Positions 42,666 through 49,733 of a DNA stretch of 52,447 bases are shown one piece after another. The stretch's first letter is position 1. Each line of letters starts with the position of its first letter. The stretch spans positions 1 to 52,447 of the forward strand of contig JAGXFW010000006.1 in assembly GCA_024637035.1 (NCBI GenBank), written 5' to 3'. This stretch comes from Actinomycetes bacterium. Lineage in GTDB: Bacteria; Actinomycetota; Thermoleophilia; RBG-16-64-13. A model generated the notes under the pieces. It did no database searches, was not told where the DNA came from, and was given only the letters and a program-made list of their open reading frames with translations. The position numbers and the translations under genes were made by a program.

Positions 42666-43532
42666 CTAGACGATCTGGATCCGGCCCGCCACGTGCAGGA
42701 AGAACTCGGGCGACCAGACCTCGAGACTCTCTGGGTGGCGCACGAACGGCTCCACGTCGCGTACCGCGCGACCCACGTCGAGTGCCGCCACCGTCTGCGT
42801 CAGCAGGTCCTGGAACGTCGATGCGTCGAGCGTTTCGTGCGACGTCCAGTCGCCGCTCTGCCGCATGCGGTGCTCCAGGTGGGCGAGGTGGAGTGTTGGA
42901 TGGTTCGCCACGAACCACACCAGGTCGTACCAATCGCGGCCCTTCACTCGCTTCTTCCAGCGACGAAACAAGATGGCGTGCATCTTCCCGGCGAACAGGT
43001 CGGGGAGGGCATACGCGCGCACCGAGAAGGGCAGGGGCCGCAGCAGGAAGTGCGTCTGCGTGTCGAAGCCGCCAGGCGGATCGCGGTCCACCTCGAGTTT
43101 CACCTTGATGGTTTGGTTGGTCGGTATGCCTCGGGTGGCAGCGGCCACCGCGCCGATAGTGAGCAGGTGTTCAAGCGTGCCGGCCTTCAGGAACGCGGAT
43201 TGCACGGCGCCCCGTGTGGTCTTGGGCTTGGCGGTCACCGTGACTGTGAGCCCGAAGGCTGCGAGTTCGCGCTCCAGGCTCCCCAAGTACCGTCCAAGGT
43301 CGAAGTCTGGATCGGGCGCGAGGAGCGAGAAGTCAAGATCTTCGGAGAATCGATCGAGTCCGTAGAGGATGCGCAGGGCGGTACCTCCGTAGAACGCTGC
43401 GTGCTCGAAGAACTTGGCGCGCCACAGGCCGAGAAGCGCCAGTTCCTGGAACACCTCGCGTAGTGCCAGGGTGTAGTCGGCCGTGGTGCGATACTCGTAT
43501 CCCTGCAGCATGCGGGCCACGGCCTCGTTCAC
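42666..43532 (-). CDS. abiEii: AbiEii-type nucleotidyltransferase toxin (type IV toxin-antitoxin)
   Basis: 288 residues of the AbiEii/AbiGii nucleotidyltransferase family. The motif GGTALR (49-54) followed by RFSEDLDF (61-68) is the signature of the polymerase-beta-like active site, with both aspartates retained. Later segments (TIKVKLEVDRDPP, LFAGKMHAILFRR, KGRDWYDL) fit the family and keep the downstream K and D motif. AbiEii toxins modify tRNA or nucleotides and cause abortive phage infection or stasis. It overlaps the antitoxin gene by 4 bp and is downstream of it, as usual. The toxin appears intact. Confidence 0.92.
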   Translation of the reverse strand: MNEAVARMLQGYEYRTTADYTLALREVFQELALLGLWRAKFFEHAAFYGGTALRILYGLDRFSEDLDFSLLAPDPDFDLGRYLGSLERELAAFGLTVTVTAKPKTTRGAVQSAFLKAGTLEHLLTIGAVAAATRGIPTNQTIKVKLEVDRDPPGGFDTQTHFLLRPLPFSVRAYALPDLFAGKMHAILFRRWKKRVKGRDWYDLVWFVANHPTLHLAHLEHRMRQSGDWTSHETLDASTFQDLLTQTVAALDVGRAVRDVEPFVRHPESLEVWSPEFFLHVAGRIQIV

Positions 43533-44209
43533 GGTGCGGCCTCCCCCTGCGTCGGGCGCGGTCGCAGTGAGCGCACGACTGCGGCAAGAAGGCGCAGCTT
43601 GCGCGATCCGTAGGCGTCAGCGATCGGCTCCAGGCGGTCCGCGTCGAGCGAGGCGAGTCCCGCCGGGTCGACTCGCAGATCGTCAAGAAGGTAACGCTCC
43701 ATCGCGGTGACGCTAGCGATGCCGGAGCCTCGGTCGGTCTTCACTCGGTCGGCCAGCGCCTTCTCTGGGGTAGCGAGAAGGAACCGTCCCCCATCGATCT
43801 CTACGAGCTCCACGCCGAGCGGATACGCTGTCGGGGTAGCCGGGCGGTAGATGAAGAGTCCAACGGGGGTGTTGAACCGTCGAGCCCGGTTCATGGCCAT
43901 GGAGGTGACCGCTTCCACACGTTCGGGGATCAAGCCGTGGTACTGCAACGCGTATTCCAGTGAGACATACGACGGCCCGTACAGCATGTTCGCCAGAACC
44001 TCACGTGAGTAGGGCCTTCTCGCATGGGCGGGGCCGAAGACATAGAGCCCTTTCTTGACGCGCACGATGTCGCCGCGACGGAGTAGGGAAGTGATCTTGT
44101 CCCGTGGGTAGGCGAGGTCGCCGAGGGAGCCGAGGAGCGCCTGGTAGTCGAACTCCTCTCCGTCGATGCGTGCCCGGAGGCGGGCGATCGGAGGCAGACT
44201 GTCGTCCAT
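43529..44209 (-). CDS. abiEi: AbiEi-type antitoxin and autorepressor
   Basis: 226 residues. The N-terminal winged helix (about 25-60: DKITSLLRRGDIVRVKKGLYVF) is the AbiEi_4-type DNA-binding part, and the C-terminal part (about 75-200) has YGPSYVSLEYALQYHGLIPE and ATPEKALADRV, typical of the antitoxin domain. The family represses its own promoter and neutralises AbiEii without direct binding. The start ATG at 44209 is six bases after TAGAAT, so translation is probably leaderless. An inverted sequence around GTCGACATTGACTCGAC just upstream could be the operator. Confidence 0.9.
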   Translation of the reverse strand: MDDSLPPIARLRARIDGEEFDYQALLGSLGDLAYPRDKITSLLRRGDIVRVKKGLYVFGPAHARRPYSREVLANMLYGPSYVSLEYALQYHGLIPERVEAVTSMAMNRARRFNTPVGLFIYRPATPTAYPLGVELVEIDGGRFLLATPEKALADRVKTDRGSGIASVTAMERYLLDDLRVDPAGLASLDADRLEPIADAYGSRKLRLLAAVVRSLRPRPTQGEAAP

Positions 44210-44215
44210 GCGGGG

Positions 44216-44258
44216 ATTCTAGCAGAAACGAGCATAGTATGTCGAGTCAATGTCGACT
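44216..44258 (-). promoter_or_regulatory. AbiE promoter (leaderless) and possible operator
   Basis: TAGAAT (44221-44216) then CCCCGC and the ATG at 44209. Upstream, GTCGAC (44263-44258 region) and TCGAC copies around TTGACT form an inverted arrangement that could be the AbiEi binding site. The -35 match is weak. Confidence 0.45.
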
Positions 44259-44276
44259 TACTAGGCTCATATCGCG

Positions 44277-44642
44277 CTACGCAACGTCTGCGCCGGGCAT
44301 CTGAACGGAGAGCCCCTCGAAGCGGGAGTAGTGCTTCTGATCGAAGGTGGCGATCCGACGAAGGCCGCGGTGCCTGATCCAACCGGCGTTGTACGCGTCG
44401 ATGAAGTCGACGCTCGACTCTGCATACTCGAGCAGGGCCTCGGTGATGATGTCGCACCCCGGCAGCGATAGGCCCTCCATGTGGACGACTGCCAAGGCGC
44501 GCTCCACGACATCAGGCCTGGCCAGGTGGTAGTACCACTCGAGCACCCACACGATCTCGGCTACCACCATCGTATTGGTGACCAGCCCGACCTCTCCCGC
44601 TGCCGCCCGACGGAAGAGGGTCTCCGCAGACGCGACGAGCGT
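44277..44642 (-). pseudogene. PIN-domain toxin, N-terminally truncated
   Basis: The conserved part reads ASAETLFRRAAAGEVGLVTN, TMVVAEIVWVLEWYYHL, ESSVDFIDAYNAGW and IATFDQKHYSRFEGL, the middle and end of a VapC-type PIN domain with its later acidic residues. The first beta-strand with the catalytic DTN motif is missing: upstream of about 44642 the frame turns into low-complexity codons overlapping higA. The only in-frame ATG is at 44570, within the fold. No cognate antitoxin is adjacent. I take it as a decayed VapC. Confidence 0.6.
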
Positions 44643-44710
44643 GGGCGGACCAGCGGTCGGCCGTCGGCGCCATGCCTCTTCGGGGGCGCTTGCTGCAGCC
44701 GGGGAGCGGG

Positions 44711-45013
44711 TCAGGCGGCGAACGGGCGTATGTCGCGTTCCAGTCGCTCGCCGATATCTCGGCGCGCCCGCTCGAGGTCAAAGTCGGCCTGCAGACCCAT
44801 CCAGAAACCCTCGCTCGTCCCGAAGAAGCGGGCGAGCCGGAGCGCGGTATCGGCGGTGATCGCTCGTTTCTCGAGGACGATCTCGTTGATGCGCCTGGGC
44901 GGGACTCCGAGTTCGCGCGCGAGGCGGTTCTGACTCAAGGCCAACGGAATGAGGAACTCCTCCCTGAGGATCTCGCCTGGGTGGATGTTGGGTAGCGTAT
45001 GTGTGGCCGGCAT
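44711..45013 (-). CDS. higA: HigA-family antitoxin
   Basis: 100 residues with an Xre-type helix-turn-helix: IHPGEILREEFLIPLALSQNRLA, the recognition part VPPRRINEIVLEKRAITADTALRLARFFGTS, then EGFWMGLQADFDLERARRD, exactly the layout of HigA addiction-module antidotes. It binds HigB and the shared promoter. It lies 36 bp downstream of the toxin gene, the toxin-first order that marks higBA modules. The ATG at 45013 has GAGAGA about 8 nt upstream. Confidence 0.93.
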   Translation of the reverse strand: MPATHTLPNIHPGEILREEFLIPLALSQNRLARELGVPPRRINEIVLEKRAITADTALRLARFFGTSEGFWMGLQADFDLERARRDIGERLERDIRPFAA

Positions 45014-45049
45014 GACGGTCTCTCATTTCGGTCGGCTTGACGCCGGTTG

Positions 45050-45331
45050 TCAGTGGTAGTCGACGATCTCGACCTCGTGAACGTCTCCCTCGGCCCAGAG
45101 GAAGCAGACGCGCCACTGCTGGTTGATCCGGATGCTGAACTGGCCAGCTCGGTCTCCCCTGAGGGCCTCAAGCGCGTTCCCCGGGGGAATCCTCAGATCC
45201 TCCAACGAGCGCGCCGCGTTGAGCATTCGCAGCTTTCGACGAGCGACCCGTTGGATGTCGTGAGGGAGCCTCGTCGAGACTCGGCCATGCCAGATCTTCT
45301 CCGCTTCCCGCTCGCGGAAGCTCTTGATCAC
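45050..45331 (-). CDS. higB: HigB-family RelE-like mRNA endonuclease toxin
   Basis: 93 residues. VIKSFREREAEKIW starts the fold, followed by LPHDIQRVARRKLRMLNAARSLEDLR and the closing IRINQQWRVCFLWAEGDVHEVEIVDYH, which is typical of HigB ribosome-dependent mRNA interferases. I chose the GTG at 45331: it begins the conserved sequence and lies six bases after a TATAGT box with a TTGCCT -35 at 17 bp. An upstream ATG at 45415 would overlap the promoter. The toxin appears complete. Confidence 0.92.
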   Translation of the reverse strand: MIKSFREREAEKIWHGRVSTRLPHDIQRVARRKLRMLNAARSLEDLRIPPGNALEALRGDRAGQFSIRINQQWRVCFLWAEGDVHEVEIVDYH

Positions 45332-45337
45332 GGAATC

Positions 45338-45366
45338 ACTATAACGTGGCGCGTCATAGAAGGCAA
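45338..45366 (-). promoter_or_regulatory. higBA promoter, leaderless type
   Basis: TTGCCT (45366-45361), a 17-bp spacer, TATAGT (45343-45338), then GATTCC and the GTG of higB. This is the clearest example of a start codon placed at the expected transcription start. Confidence 0.65.
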
Positions 45367-45513
45367 TCCTTTGCAGTGCTGTCAAGAGCGCGTCGATGAG
45401 ACTATCGCGGCGCAAGCATCGGACCTATCAACCATTGGTGGGAGCTTGGCGGGGTCGAGAGTTGCTGCGCGTGGCGCGATGAGCGTGTCACGCGCTCGTG
45501 GCGAGCCAGCCCT

Positions 45514-45933
45514 CTACTTGTAGGGCAACGCCTCCATCGGCACCACGCCGGCCAAGGCGTCGAACTCCGGGTCCTTGTGCAACAGCACCGCGTCGTTGAG
45601 GAGGGCGAACGCGGCGATGATCGCATCAGCCAGGGAGAGGCGGTGCAGAGCCTTGAGCCGCGCCGCGGTGAGCAGAGTCGACTCATCCATACCCCACAGG
45701 ATCTCGATCGCGAGTTGCCTCACCAAGGCGGTGCGCCGATACGCTTCGGTCTCGCCCTTCTCCCGGAAGGTGATGTAGTGCGCTTCCAGGAGGACCGGCC
45801 AGGGCAGCAGGGTCGTGGGCTGCTCGAGGGCCCGCTCGACCACGTCCGCACCCGCTTCGTCTTCTATGAACGACAAGAGCGCCGAGGTATCGAGGAGGTA
45901 GGGACGTGGGGCCGTTTCGGAGGTCGCGCTCAT
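45514..45933 (-). CDS. vapC: VapC-type PIN-domain ribonuclease toxin
   Basis: 139 residues. The first acidic residue is in YLLDTSALLSFIEDEAGAD, the second in WPVLLEAHYITF, and the third group in RLSLADAIIAAFALLNDAVLLHKDPEFDAL, so the four-carboxylate PIN site is complete. VapC toxins cut tRNA or rRNA. The AbrB-type antitoxin gene lies 55 bp upstream on the same strand. A short repeated sequence coding for Met-Pro-Gly-rich words separates the two genes. Confidence 0.9.
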   Translation of the reverse strand: MSATSETAPRPYLLDTSALLSFIEDEAGADVVERALEQPTTLLPWPVLLEAHYITFREKGETEAYRRTALVRQLAIEILWGMDESTLLTAARLKALHRLSLADAIIAAFALLNDAVLLHKDPEFDALAGVVPMEALPYK

Positions 45934-45987
45934 GCCGGGTTGTCCATGCCGGGGGCGTTCATGGTGGGGTCGCTCATGCCGGGTTGC

Positions 45988-46227
45988 TCAGGAATGGGCT
46001 TCGCGTTCTCGATCGAGTGCCCGTTCCGCCAAGAGGCGCTCGGTGAGCCTCTCGCCACGCCCACACCCACGCAGCGCGTCGAGTGGATCCCCCGGAACGG
46101 GGATGACCCTGATGGTCTCCCCGTCGTCCAGCCACACGAGCCGGCCGCCGTCTTCCATGTGGTAGCGCCTGCGGATGGCCGCCGGCACGGCGGTCTGTCC
46201 ACGCTTGGTCACCGCTGTATGCGTCAT
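45988..46227 (-). CDS. vapB: AbrB/MazE-type antitoxin for the downstream PIN toxin
   Basis: 79 residues. HTAVTKRGQTAVPAAIRRRYHMEDGGRLVWLDDGETIRVIP is the swapped-hairpin AbrB fold. The C-terminal helix (RGERLTERLLAERALDRERE) should wrap the toxin. The ATG at 46227 has GGAGG 5 nt upstream. Two copies of a TGCCTTGTA(A)GATG element lie immediately upstream and probably bind the protein. A close paralogue, broken by two frameshifts and fused to a toxin, lies at 47018-47305. Confidence 0.87.
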   Translation of the reverse strand: MTHTAVTKRGQTAVPAAIRRRYHMEDGGRLVWLDDGETIRVIPVPGDPLDALRGCGRGERLTERLLAERALDREREAHS

Positions 46228-46244
46228 CTCCACCTCCATGGCCG

Positions 46245-46278
46245 CATCTTACAAGGCAACTTATTCATCTACAAGGCA
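46245..46278 (-). promoter_or_regulatory. Operator-like direct repeats upstream of the AbrB-type antitoxin
   Basis: On the minus strand TGCCTTGTAGATG (46278-46266) and TGCCTTGTAAGATG (46258-46245) are spaced by 21 bp, two helical turns, 18 bp ahead of the ATG. The same pair, diverged, precedes the paralogous relic at 47323-47356, which supports a conserved autoregulatory site. Confidence 0.55.
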
Positions 46279-46419
46279 GACCAGGTTCTTGCCGGTATCT
46301 GAATCCACTCGGACGTCATCCGCAATCCGCAGACAGCGACGTCGGATCCGGCACCGTGCGTCGGGCTGCGGAGGGGGTCGCCGCAGTGGTCTGACAGAGC
46401 CTTGAGACGATCTCGGAGC

Positions 46420-46560
46420 ATGGACGGCCGCGCTGAAGTGACAGTACAGCGCCCACCCCGCGCGCGGCTACCCCGTGGGTTCTCCGTCGACCCGAAGCCC
46501 GCCGACCCGGACGGGCGCCTACTTCTCACCCTCCTCGAGGAGCGCGAGGCCGGGCGGTGA
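46420..46560 (+). CDS. Small protein, possible antitoxin remnant
   Basis: 46 residues: MDGRAEVTVQRPPRARLPRG, then DPKPADPDGRLLLTLLEERE and a stop 7 bp before the PIN gene. The acidic helical end and the position directly in front of a PIN toxin are those of an antitoxin C-terminus, but I see no DNA-binding domain. It could be a truncated antitoxin or a chance frame. Confidence 0.35.
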   Translation: MDGRAEVTVQRPPRARLPRGFSVDPKPADPDGRLLLTLLEEREAGR

Positions 46561-46567
46561 GGGCCCG

Positions 46568-46999
46568 GTGAGGTTCTGGGACTCCTCGGCCCTCATACCC
46601 CTGGTCGTTGGGGCGGACGGTTCATCCGTCATGCATGCGTTGCTGGCCGAGGATCCCGACCTGATCATCTGGTGGGGGAGCGGCGTGGAGGGCGCGAGCG
46701 CCGTTCACCGCCTGCGCCGGGAGGGTGTGCTCGGTCCCCTGGAGACCGCCCAGGTGCAGGCCGGGTTCGCGAGTGTGCTCGACGCCGCCAACGTGGTCGA
46801 ACCGACCGACGCCATTGTCGCCACGTCCCTTCGCCTGCTTACCGCCCACCCCCTTCGAGCCGCAGATTCACTTCAGCTCGCGGCAGCGTTCCTCTGGACC
46901 CAGGATCACCCGGCAGGCAGGGACTTCGTCTGTCTCGACGCGCGCCTGCGGGTCGCCGCGGCCCTGGAGGGGTTCCGGATCTTGCCGGGGACTCTGTAG
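46568..46999 (+). CDS. PIN-domain toxin (plus strand)
   Basis: 143 residues starting at GTG 46568 (VRFWDSSALIPLVVGADGSS). The first aspartate of the PIN fold is in FWDSSALIP. The middle has WWGSGVEGASAVHRLRREG with a conserved glutamate, and the end has HPLRAADSLQLAAAFLW and DFVCLDARLRVAAALEGFRI. All PIN carboxylates appear present. It is the only toxin of the island on the plus strand. The upstream 46-residue frame is the only candidate antitoxin. Confidence 0.82.
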   Translation: MRFWDSSALIPLVVGADGSSVMHALLAEDPDLIIWWGSGVEGASAVHRLRREGVLGPLETAQVQAGFASVLDAANVVEPTDAIVATSLRLLTAHPLRAADSLQLAAAFLWTQDHPAGRDFVCLDARLRVAAALEGFRILPGTL

Positions 47000-47017
47000 G
47001 CGCGGCGGCCGAGGCCG

Positions 47018-47305
47018 TCACGCCCGACTAGCAACGTCTCCCAGGCGCCGGTCAAAGGTGGCGAGGGGCACCCGGAGCGACTGCGCCAGCGAGAGATATG
47101 CGGCGTCATGGACGGTGAGCCCACTGTCGAGAGCGAGTTGGGGCAGGGTCGCCCAGTCCGGGGACTGGAGAACGATCAACAGGCGGCGCGCGCTTTCGAG
47201 CTGTTCCAGGATCGCCTGCCTGCCGCCGTCCTCCATGTGGTAGCCGCCTGCGGATGGCCGCCGGCACGGCGTCCGTCCACGCTTGGTCACCGCTGTGTGC
47301 TTCAT
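47018..47305 (-). pseudogene. Antitoxin-toxin fusion relic (AbrB start joined to PIN end)
   Basis: The first 30 codons match the AbrB antitoxin at 45988 at DNA level (MKHTAVTKRG...YHMEDGGR), with one base lost and one gained about 30 bp apart, so residues in between are out of frame. After GGR the sequence switches into the second half of a PIN toxin (LDSGLTVHDAAYLSLAQSLR, LATFDRRLGDVASRA). A deletion must have removed the antitoxin end and the toxin start. Neither function can survive, though the frame is open. Confidence 0.72.
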
Positions 47306-47322
47306 GGTCACCTCCATGACGG

Positions 47323-47356
47323 CATCTTGTGAGGCAACTAGTGCATCTACAAGGTA
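47323..47356 (-). promoter_or_regulatory. Diverged operator repeats of the fusion relic
   Basis: TACCTTGTAGATG (47356-47344) and TGCCTCACAAGATG (47336-47323), the same 21-bp spacing as upstream of 46227. One half-site has decayed. Confidence 0.45.
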
Positions 47357-47358
47357 AG

Positions 47359-47553
47359 TCAGATTCCTGCCGTGGGCCCGTCGCGGCCTAGGGGGCAGGG
47401 TTCCGGGCCGTCTCGAGAGTCACACAGAACCCTGGGATCTCTTCTCCCAGTAGCCGGGGCGGCGCTTCGCCCCGGTCGACGTGCTTCATACCAACGGATC
47501 GTGGCGGCGAACTCGTCCGAAGCGGCCGAGTAGACTCGGACCGTCCGTTTCAA
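47359..47553 (-). pseudogene. RelE/ParE-family toxin, frameshifted
   Basis: The frame starts like a ParE/RelE toxin (VRVYSAASDEFAATIRWYEARRPG) and then loses similarity. In the next frame LLGEEIPGFCVTLETARNPAP, which resembles the following helix of the family, runs to a TAG. So at least one frameshift near 47480 has destroyed the gene. The ATG overlaps the stop of the antitoxin gene (ATGA), as expected for an intact parent module. Confidence 0.62.
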
Positions 47554-47786
47554 CGCCCGAGGATCTCCCGTTCAAACCGCCGCTTCGCGGACTCCCAGGG
47601 TTCCAGCGTGGCGGTGTCGCCCTCGACGGCCGCCACTCGGCGGGCGATCTCGATCGCCCATGCCGCGTCGCTATCGGGATCCCCCGGGCCGTCGAGGCTC
47701 GCAAGGATTTCCGCTGCCACGTCGGCTCGGGCGTCCGCATCGAGCCGCAGGGCGTCGTCCAACACAGCTTGCGCGCTCTTCATCAT
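47550..47786 (-). CDS. Addiction-module antitoxin component (ParD/RelB-like, short)
   Basis: 78 residues. SAQAVLDDALRLDADARADVAAEILASLDG is typical of the putative addiction module component family, with a C-terminal helix that normally covers the partner RelE/ParE toxin (DAAWAIEIARRVAAVEGD, WESAKRRFEREIL). The toxin gene downstream is frameshifted, so the antitoxin is probably an orphan. The ATG at 47786 is six bases after TAAGAT with TTGCTG at 17 bp: another leaderless arrangement. An ATG at 47783 is an alternative. Confidence 0.82.
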   Translation of the reverse strand: MMKSAQAVLDDALRLDADARADVAAEILASLDGPGDPDSDAAWAIEIARRVAAVEGDTATLEPWESAKRRFEREILGR

Positions 47787-47792
47787 GGTTCG

Positions 47793-47821
47793 ATCTTACG
47801 CCTCAGCTTGTCGGCCAGCAA
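47793..47821 (-). promoter_or_regulatory. Promoter of the addiction-module component, leaderless type
   Basis: TTGCTG (47821-47816), 17 bp, TAAGAT (47798-47793), then CGAACC and the ATG at 47786. No Shine-Dalgarno sequence. Confidence 0.58.
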
Positions 47822-48020
47822 GCCGGCATGAGGTTGGTTTCGATGATCGAGGCTCACCCGTTCCGTCAACTAGCCGTCGCGCCCACCCCCAGGGGCAAGA
47901 ACACTGTGAACGGCACCAGCGCCAACAGCGGGCGGTGGCACGGTGACCGTGGAGTGTTCGTGGCCCCTGCGCCACGCCGATAGTGCCTACCGTGCGAGTA
48001 GCGCCGGGTGACGGCATCGC

Positions 48021-48452
48021 TCAGACGCCCGCCGCGCCGCTCCACGGATCCGCCACCGACAAGCCGGCGATCTCCTCGAAGTCACCCACGTTGCGTGTAG
48101 CCAGGAGGAATCCGGCGGAGAGGGCCATGGCGGCGATCTGTGCGTCTTCTACGCTGATGGGACGGCCCATCCTCGTGCGCGCGGCCACCAGCACGGCGTA
48201 CCGCGAGGCGGCAGACTCGTCGAACGCAAGGCAGCGGCCGTGGAACTCCCCGAACATGCGGGCCGCCGCCACCTGCAGAGCCTGCCTGCGCCGGCCTTCA
48301 GGCAGCAGCTCGACACCCAGTTCGATCTGGGCGCGTGTCACGGCGGAGATGTACAAGCGGTACCCTGGCTGCGCGTCGACCCATCGGAGGACCGATTCAT
48401 CGGGCGCGTGTCGCATCAACTCCGATAGCACGTTCGTGTCGAGGAGGATCAT
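48021..48452 (-). CDS. fitB: FitB-type PIN-domain toxin
   Basis: 143 residues. ILLDTNVLSELMRHAPDESVLRW is the characteristic start of the FitB/StbB group; the conserved glutamate lies in TRAQIELGVELLPEGRRR, and the later acidic site in ISVEDAQIAAMALSAGFLLATRNVGDFEE. All catalytic carboxylates are seen. FitB is the ribonuclease partner of the ribbon-helix-helix protein FitA. Its ATG overlaps the stop of fitA (ATGA). The last residues (SGAAGV) reappear in the relic at 49649. Confidence 0.93.
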   Translation of the reverse strand: MILLDTNVLSELMRHAPDESVLRWVDAQPGYRLYISAVTRAQIELGVELLPEGRRRQALQVAAARMFGEFHGRCLAFDESAASRYAVLVAARTRMGRPISVEDAQIAAMALSAGFLLATRNVGDFEEIAGLSVADPWSGAAGV

Positions 48453-48706
48453 GCCTTGCGCATCGTGAAGTCGGGGGCGGCTCTCGCGACGGAACGCTCG
48501 GGTAGCTCCAGGTCGACCCCTCCGCTCTCGCGGAAGAGCTCATGAACGCGGGTTCCGAGACCGCCGGCCTCCGTGCCTGGGCCCATGACCGCCCGGCGAA
48601 GGATCTGCCGAGCGGCCTCCTCCATCGAAAGCCCCTGCTTGGCAGCCTCCACCCGTAGGGTGGCCTTGATCGTCTCATCGAGGCCACGGATAGTAAGGTT
48701 CGCCAC
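48449..48706 (-). CDS. fitA: FitA-type ribbon-helix-helix antitoxin
   Basis: 85 residues. VANLTIRGLDETIKATLRVEAAKQGLSMEEAARQILRRAV is a FitA/Arc-type RHH domain that binds DNA and the toxin. The GTG at 48706 has GGAGGAG just upstream; ATGs further out lie inside the promoter. A palindrome CAGTG-N4-CACTG overlaps the expected transcription start. The end (DLELPERSVARAAPDF) should contact FitB. Confidence 0.9.
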   Translation of the reverse strand: MANLTIRGLDETIKATLRVEAAKQGLSMEEAARQILRRAVMGPGTEAGGLGTRVHELFRESGGVDLELPERSVARAAPDFTMRKA

Positions 48707-48715
48707 GGCTCCTCC

Positions 48716-48740
48716 CAGTGATAGCACTGAGAGCATTGTA
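48716..48740 (-). promoter_or_regulatory. fitAB promoter and palindromic operator
   Basis: TACAAT (48740-48735) is a good -10 box. The perfect inverted repeat CAGTG-N4-CACTG (48729-48716) starts about six bases later, at the expected transcription start, and is well placed for repression by the RHH protein. Confidence 0.6.
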
Positions 48741-48819
48741 GTCATTGCAGGCGTTCGGTGTCAACCCGGTGGCCTCGCCCGGGCGTCCGCCCACACCCAT
48801 GCAGCGCGCCCAGCGGATC

Positions 48820-49209
48820 TCACACTTCGAGCACCCACCCCTCCTCGGCCGCCGCGGCGTGCCTCGCGAGGCGACGGTCGAACGTAGCGAAGGCGGCGGC
48901 CTTCCGTGCGGAGGCGAGGTGGAGCGCATCCGCGAAGTCCACGCCGTCTTCCATGAGAGCGAAGACGATGACGACCGCCGGGGCGTCCTCGACGGTGACG
49001 CCGGGCAGTCCGACGACGCCCCGCAGTGCCCGCAGGATGGCCGGCCCGTCGAGTCCGTAGCTGAAGCGGAGCACCCATTCCGTCTCGAGCAGCACGGTCT
49101 TGCACACGAAGACCTCTTCGCGCTCGAACAGCGCGGTGGCCCGGCGGGTCTGTCCCTCGTCGTCGGCGGTGACAAGCCGGACGAGGACGTTCGTGTCAAC
49201 CGCGATCAC
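48820..49209 (-). CDS. vapC: VapC-type PIN-domain toxin
   Basis: 129 residues. VIAVDTNVLVRLVTADDEGQ carries the first aspartate; VCKTVLLETEWVLRFSYGL the conserved glutamate; and EDGVDFADALHLASARKA and FATFDRRLARHA the later acidic sites. The GTG at 49209 overlaps the end of the AbrB-type antitoxin gene by 14 bp, so the pair is coupled. The protein shows no defect. Confidence 0.92.
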   Translation of the reverse strand: MIAVDTNVLVRLVTADDEGQTRRATALFEREEVFVCKTVLLETEWVLRFSYGLDGPAILRALRGVVGLPGVTVEDAPAVVIVFALMEDGVDFADALHLASARKAAAFATFDRRLARHAAAAEEGWVLEV

Positions 49210-49456
49210 GGTGGGCCTTCGCGCCGGCCGCCACCCCGGCATCCATCTGCTCGACGGTCTTCGCCGGCCCATCGTACCCGGCGGAGCCGACGACATCCTC
49301 GAGCCGTGTCCGCTCGAACGCGTCCGCGGGTCTGAGCAGCACGCCCTCCGGGGTGTCTTCCACGATGAACTCCATGCCCGCCTCCCACTCGTGGGCCGAC
49401 CGGATGCGGCTAGGCAGGACGATCTGCCCCTTGCTCGACAGCTTGGTGGTCTCCAT
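49196..49456 (-). CDS. vapB: AbrB/VapB-type antitoxin
   Basis: 86 residues. METTKLSSKGQIVLPSRIRS is the AbrB/SpoVT swapped-hairpin start, followed by EWEAGMEFIVEDTPEGVLLRPADAF and a C-terminal tail that would bind the PIN toxin. The ATG at 49456 has GGAGGAGGAG upstream. Two adjacent 11-bp direct repeats and a TATACT box precede it, giving a clear autoregulated unit. Confidence 0.92.
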   Translation of the reverse strand: METTKLSSKGQIVLPSRIRSAHEWEAGMEFIVEDTPEGVLLRPADAFERTRLEDVVGSAGYDGPAKTVEQMDAGVAAGAKAHRDRG

Positions 49457-49474
49457 CTCCTCCTCCCTCGTGGC

Positions 49475-49502
49475 GTAAGTAAGACGTATGTAAGACAGTA
49501 TA
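49475..49502 (-). promoter_or_regulatory. VapBC promoter and tandem operator repeats
   Basis: On the minus strand TATACT (49502-49497) is followed by GTCTTACATAC (49496-49486) and GTCTTACTTAC (49485-49475), two directly adjacent 11-mers. Their position just past the -10 box suits repression by the AbrB-type protein. Confidence 0.58.
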
Positions 49503-49648
49503 CGTCGAAGGTCGCGCCGAGAGAAGGCGTGCCGGTTGCCGTTGTCCGAGGATGCCTCGACCGGCGCCCTCCGACTATCGGACTTTGGGTCGAGGTCGGC
49601 AGGTCGATCAGTCGGCCGTCCCGCCGATGTGAGGCTTACCGTGATTCG

Positions 49649-49711
49649 TCAGATGCCCGCCGCGCCGGGGCCCACGACCGCCCGGCGAAGGATCCACCGA
49701 GCGGCCTCATG
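49649..49711 (-). pseudogene. Collapsed fitAB relic
   Basis: The minus strand reads EAARWILRRAVVGPG, the recognisable FitA segment (EEAARQILRRAVMGPG in the intact gene at 48449), then AAGI and a stop, which corresponds to the FitB tail GAAGV. So a deletion joined the antitoxin middle to the toxin end. The flanking DNA around 49720-49740 also resembles that around 48750 (CAGGCG..CGGTGTCAACC). This points to an old duplication of the fitAB unit. Confidence 0.55.
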
Positions 49712-49733
49712 TAGGCACTACAGGCGTGCGGTG

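Noticed and set aside
47880-48020. Imperfect inverted repeat (GGGGCAAGAACACTGTG and a diverged opposite copy) as a transposon end or small membrane protein gene
   Set aside because: The pairing has several mismatches and the hydrophobic frame there has no start codon or recognisable partner.
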